In this document: piece after piece, positions 61,234 to 64,000 of the stretch
How positions within the stretch are numbered: the stretch's first letter is position 1
Layout: every line of letters starts with the position of its first letter
Assembly: GCF_001590965.1 (NCBI RefSeq)
Contig: NZ_BCTW01000003.1
Span: forward strand, 1 to 64,000
DNA: 64,000 bases
Direction: 5' to 3'
Origin: Novosphingobium lentum NBRC 107847
GTDB taxonomy: Bacteria; Pseudomonadota; Alphaproteobacteria; Sphingomonadales; Sphingomonadaceae
Made by a program: the position numbers and the translations under genes
Notes under the pieces: generated by a model
Seen by the model: the letters and a program-made list of their open reading frames with translations, nothing else
What the model was told of the DNA's origin: nothing
Databases searched by the model: none

Positions 61234-61652
61234 TGGCATTTACCGGACCGCTGGAAGATCGGGTCGCGATCCACGAACTGGTGGCGAGCTACGGCGATGC
61301 CGTAACGCGGCGCGACGCCGACGACTGGATCGGCAACTGGGCCGAGGACGGCGTGTGGAAGCTGCCCGCGATCCCCGGCATGGAGCGCATCGAAGGCAGC
61401 GCGGCGATCCTGAAAGCCTGGCTCGATGCCATGCCCGGCTGGCCATTCCAGGTCAATTTCCAGCGTTGCGGCGCCATCGTGGTGGAAGGCGAAACCGCGC
61501 ACGGCCACACGTATACCGACGAACTGAACACCGACACCGCAGGCAAGACCGAGCGTTGGCTCAACCGCTATGACGACGAATGGGTCAAGCGCGACGGGCG
61601 CTGGTATTTCGCCAGCCGCAGTCTGGAAGTGCTGGTGATCCGGCCGGGGTAA
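61233..61652 (+). CDS. SnoaL-like/NTF2-fold protein
   Basis: A 139-residue SnoaL_4-type protein: DRVAIHELVASYGDAVTRRDADDWIGNWAEDGVWKLP is the typical helix-strand start, with the Asp/Trp pocket. NTF2-like folds include the beta subunits of ring hydroxylases, though this is shorter. Alternatively a dehydratase or isomerase of the Rieske product. Translationally coupled to the Rieske gene by TGATG. Confidence 0.83.
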   Translation: MAFTGPLEDRVAIHELVASYGDAVTRRDADDWIGNWAEDGVWKLPAIPGMERIEGSAAILKAWLDAMPGWPFQVNFQRCGAIVVEGETAHGHTYTDELNTDTAGKTERWLNRYDDEWVKRDGRWYFASRSLEVLVIRPG

Positions 61653-61664
61653 ATCCTGCCCCGG
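61644..61664. terminator. Hairpin between SnoaL and VOC genes
   Basis: CCGGGG and CCCCGG pair around a nine-base loop across the SnoaL stop codon. Plausible bidirectional terminator for the convergent genes. Confidence 0.4.
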
Positions 61665-61671
61665 GGCGGCG

Positions 61672-62211
61672 CTACCAGCTGAGCTTGCGCAGCGGCTCGC
61701 TGCCATCCCAGTCGACCGAGGCGTCCTTCATCATCTGGAAGAATTCGGGACCGCCGTTGTCGAGCTGCACATATTCGACGATCCCGCCGGGGCCAAAGCC
61801 GGGATCGGCATAGATCACCGCGCCGGCCTCGCCGACCTTGCCCTCGACCACGATCTCGCCGCCGGCAGCGAGTACGGCCTTCTTTGCCACCGCGATGTCA
61901 TCGACCACGATGCACACGTGCTGCACCCGGTCATGCACCGCGTGCTTGCCGGTGTAGTGCGCCGGTGCATCGTTTTCCGGGCGTACCAGCTCGATCTGGA
62001 TGTCGTTCCAGTAGGCGATGGCGACCGAGAATATCGCGTCGGTCGGCTGGCCGTAGCAGGTCATGCCGCCCAGCCTGATGTTCTCGAGCAGGAAGAACGG
62101 GCCGACGCCCATCGTCTCGGTCCAGTAGGTGACCGCCGCGTCGAAATCCGCGGGCAGGTAGGCCTGCTGCATGATCGCGCCGAGGGCGGCGATCGATCCG
62201 GGCTTGGGCAT
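61672..62211 (-). CDS. VOC-family (glyoxalase/dioxygenase fold) protein
   Basis: A 179-residue vicinal-oxygen-chelate protein: QQAYLPADFDAAVTYWTETMGVGPFFL, YWNDIQIELVRPEND, VQHVCIVVDDI, and GPGGIVEYVQL carry the paired betaalphabetabetabeta modules. It could bind a metal via His/Glu residues, but the substrate is unknown. It is the third gene after E1 and E2 of the oxo-acid dehydrogenase set. Confidence 0.83.
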   Translation of the reverse strand: MPKPGSIAALGAIMQQAYLPADFDAAVTYWTETMGVGPFFLLENIRLGGMTCYGQPTDAIFSVAIAYWNDIQIELVRPENDAPAHYTGKHAVHDRVQHVCIVVDDIAVAKKAVLAAGGEIVVEGKVGEAGAVIYADPGFGPGGIVEYVQLDNGGPEFFQMMKDASVDWDGSEPLRKLSW

Positions 62212-62230
62212 CGTTGTCTCTCCGGTAACG

Positions 62231-63649
62231 TCAGGCGAACAGCTGTTCGGGGTCTTCGATCATCGATTTCAGCGTGGCAAGAAACTGGGCGCCCGTCGCG
62301 CCGTCGATCGCGCGGTGATCGACCGACAGGGTGAGCGAAATGCGCCCCTCGAAGCCCATGCTGCCGTCGGCGTGCTCGACCGGCTGACGGCTGGCGGCAC
62401 CCACGGCCAGGATCGCGGCCTGCGGCGGGTTGATGATCGCATCGAACTGCTCGACCCCGAACATGCCGAGGTTGGAGACCGAGAACGTGCCGCCGTCCAT
62501 GTCGTCGTACGCCAGCTTGCCTGCCTGCGCCTTGTCGATCAGCGCGCGCGTCGCTGCCGCCAGCTGGTCGATCCGCATGCGATCCGCCTGCCGCACGATC
62601 GGCGTGACCAGGCCCTTGGGGCTCGCCACCGCGACCGCCACATCGGCGTGGGGGAAGCGATGGATGTCCTCGCCGTGCAGCTGTACGTTGACGTCGGGGT
62701 GACGGACCAGCGCCATCGCGGCGGCCTTGACGAGGTAGTCGTTGACGGAGGCCTTGCAGCCCAGCACGAGGTTGGCGGTCTCGCGCAAGGCCATCAGCGC
62801 GTCGGTCGATGCGCTGACCCGCAAGTAGAAGTGCGGGATCTGCTGCTTGGCCTCGGTCAGCCGCCGCGCCACGACCTTGCGGATCTTGTCGAACGGCTGG
62901 ATCGTCGCGCGGTTCTCCACCAGCGCGAACGGCCCGGCCCCAACCGACGGCGCGGGCTGCGGCACGCGCGCCAGCACGTCGGCCTTGGAGATGCGGCCGC
63001 GCGGGCCGGAACCGGCCAGCCCGGCCAGATCGATGCCATGCAGTGCGGCCAGACGCCGGGCGAGCGGCGAGGCGAAGATCGCGCCGATTTCGGGCGGCAG
63101 CGTCAGCGCACCGCGCGGTGCCGCGCGGCTGTCGGGCCGCAAGGCTTGCACCACGTCCTGATAGGTGATGCGCCCGTTGCGCCCCGATCCCTCGATCGTG
63201 GCGATATCCACGCTTTCGGCCTCGGCCAGCTTGAGCGCTTCGGGGCTGATCGGGCGGTTGGTGACGATCCTGGCCGGGGTTGCCGGGGCAGGGGCCTTGG
63301 CAACCGGAGCAGGCGCGGCACTGGCACCGCCCTTGGCGGCAACCGATGTCTCCGCCGGGCGGAACGCTGCGATGAACGCGTCGATCTCGGCGTCGGTGGC
63401 GGCGGCTTCGGCGAACACCGCCAGCAGCGTGCCCACCGGGTGCGCCTCATCGCCCGCGCCCACCAGCACGCGTTTGGCGACCGCGTCGTATTCGGCCTCG
63501 ACGTCGTTGGTGATCTTGGCGGTCTCGATCAGGCACAAGGTCTGGCCACGCTTGAACGCGTCGCCTTCCTTCACCATCCATTCGGCGATGGTGCCTTCGG
63601 TCATCTCGATGCCCCATTTGGGCATGCAGAACGGGCGGATGTCGGTCAT
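62231..63649 (-). CDS. 2-oxo acid dehydrogenase E2, dihydrolipoyl acyltransferase
   Basis: A 472-residue E2. A lipoyl domain (residues 1-80: MPKWGIEMTEGTIAEW) carries the modified Lys in the motif IETAKITNDV (the usual is ETDKA). An Ala/Pro linker, two peripheral-subunit-binding domains (about 145-180 and 195-230) and a catalytic domain (about 245-470) with LTLSVDHRAIDGATGA follow; the HxxxDG active-site motif is kept. It acylates CoA from a 2-oxo acid or acetoin-like substrate. The double binding domain is unusual. Lies after E1-beta. Confidence 0.9.
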   Translation of the reverse strand: MTDIRPFCMPKWGIEMTEGTIAEWMVKEGDAFKRGQTLCLIETAKITNDVEAEYDAVAKRVLVGAGDEAHPVGTLLAVFAEAAATDAEIDAFIAAFRPAETSVAAKGGASAAPAPVAKAPAPATPARIVTNRPISPEALKLAEAESVDIATIEGSGRNGRITYQDVVQALRPDSRAAPRGALTLPPEIGAIFASPLARRLAALHGIDLAGLAGSGPRGRISKADVLARVPQPAPSVGAGPFALVENRATIQPFDKIRKVVARRLTEAKQQIPHFYLRVSASTDALMALRETANLVLGCKASVNDYLVKAAAMALVRHPDVNVQLHGEDIHRFPHADVAVAVASPKGLVTPIVRQADRMRIDQLAAATRALIDKAQAGKLAYDDMDGGTFSVSNLGMFGVEQFDAIINPPQAAILAVGAASRQPVEHADGSMGFEGRISLTLSVDHRAIDGATGAQFLATLKSMIEDPEQLFA

Positions 63650-63663
63650 GGGTTTCGCCCCTC

Positions 63664-64000
63664 TCAGCGCCAGCCCAAGACCTTGCGTACCGCGGCCTCG
63701 ATCTTGTCGGTCGAGGGGAGGTAGGCGGTCTCGAGCTCGCGCGCGAACGGGATGGGTGTGTGCGGCGGCGTCACCGCCTGCGGCGGCGCCTTCAGGCTGG
63801 AAAACGCCTTGTCGGCGACCAGCGCGCAGATGTCGGCGGCAAGCCCGCAGCGCGGCGGGGCTTCATCGACCACCACCAGCCGTCCGGTGACTTCGACCGA
63901 ATCGAGGATCGCTTCCTCGTCGAGCGGGCTGGTCGTGCGCGGGTCGATCACATCGCAACCGATCCCTTCGGCGGCGAGCTTGTCGGCCACCGCCTCGCAG
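63664..64000 (-). CDS. 2-oxo acid/acetoin dehydrogenase E1 beta subunit, C-terminal part
   Basis: The last 111 codons of a transketolase-C-domain E1-beta subunit; the start is beyond the window's right edge. Visible signatures: GCDVIDPRTTSPLDEEAILDSVEVTGRLVVVDEAPPRCGLAADI. It ends 14 bases before the E2 start, so E1-E2 form one operon. Together with E2 they decarboxylate a 2-oxo acid or cleave acetoin. Substrate range cannot be set from this half. Confidence 0.87.
   Translation of the reverse strand, partial: CEAVADKLAAEGIGCDVIDPRTTSPLDEEAILDSVEVTGRLVVVDEAPPRCGLAADICALVADKAFSSLKAPPQAVTPPHTPIPFARELETAYLPSTDKIEAAVRKVLGWR

Noticed and set aside
1-64000. CRISPR arrays, insertion sequences, phage genes, tRNA and rRNA genes
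   Set aside because: No regularly spaced repeats, transposase or integrase motifs, or RNA gene sequences were recognised; coding density is uniform.

Overview
The window looks like chromosome of a high-GC alphaproteobacterium of the Sphingomonadales (Novosphingobium/Sphingobium-like). The evidence is the family mix: three TonB-dependent receptors, many Rieske, P450 and CoA-ester enzymes, TetR regulators inside the operons they appear to control, dense ATGA/TGATG start-stop overlaps and GC-rich wobble positions. This placement is inference from gene content. I saw no rRNA, tRNA, CRISPR array, insertion sequence or integrase.

Region 1 (1-18.3 kb) is a PQQ alcohol-oxidation island. It has a lipoprotein cytochrome c, two TonB-dependent receptors with a cytochrome b561, a porin, a PQQ-associated beta-propeller, cytochrome c-550 (PedF type), a periplasmic binding protein and an ExaF/PedH-type quinoprotein alcohol dehydrogenase. 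The dehydrogenase carries the D-x-D pair of lanthanide-dependent enzymes. A LuxR-type response regulator, a PAS hybrid kinase with a FIST protein (NahK/NosP-like), a DUF779 protein and an ExaC-type aldehyde dehydrogenase complete it. Five promoter regions share a CTAARGTnC-centred motif, so this island looks like one regulon: alcohol to aldehyde in the periplasm, aldehyde to acid in the cytoplasm.

Region 2 (18.5-30.8 kb) is a TetR-controlled catabolic block: P450, an acyl-CoA synthetase, a Baeyer-Villiger-type monooxygenase, and a six-gene operon (enoyl-CoA hydratase, SDR, APH-like kinase, DUF6285, Rieske-type reductase, NHL propeller). Four copies of a 16-bp palindrome (about GCGAGnRAnnGCTCGC) sit in its promoters.

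Region 3 (30.8-52.5 kb) is a second TetR regulon. Six copies of AAAACAAnnGTTTGTTTT sit at promoters. These drive a membrane protein with NorE/NorF-like partners, a TonB receptor, a nine-gene beta-oxidation/retro-aldol operon (MaoC, Ltp2-like, DUF35, acyl-CoA synthetase, thiolase, crotonase, amidohydrolase, DUF59, CoA-transferase), an acyl-CoA dehydrogenase with the TetR gene, a second acyl-CoA synthetase, a P450 with a 6-oxocamphor-hydrolase homologue and a ferredoxin, a Rieske oxygenase with a thioesterase, and an SDR.

Region 4 (52.5-64 kb) has a luciferase-like monooxygenase divergent from an SDR/EthD/SnoaL/APH gene set, a TetR-Rieske operon divergent from a Rieske-SnoaL pair, a VOC protein and the E2 and E1-beta (cut by the window edge) parts of a 2-oxo acid dehydrogenase-like complex.

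Taken together, 18.5-64 kb reads as a catabolic supercluster for a polycyclic or bicyclic, terpenoid- or steroid-like compound: uptake, hydroxylation, ketone formation, retro-Claisen or Baeyer-Villiger ring opening, CoA activation, then beta-oxidation and retro-aldol cleavage. The substrate is not determined by the sequence.
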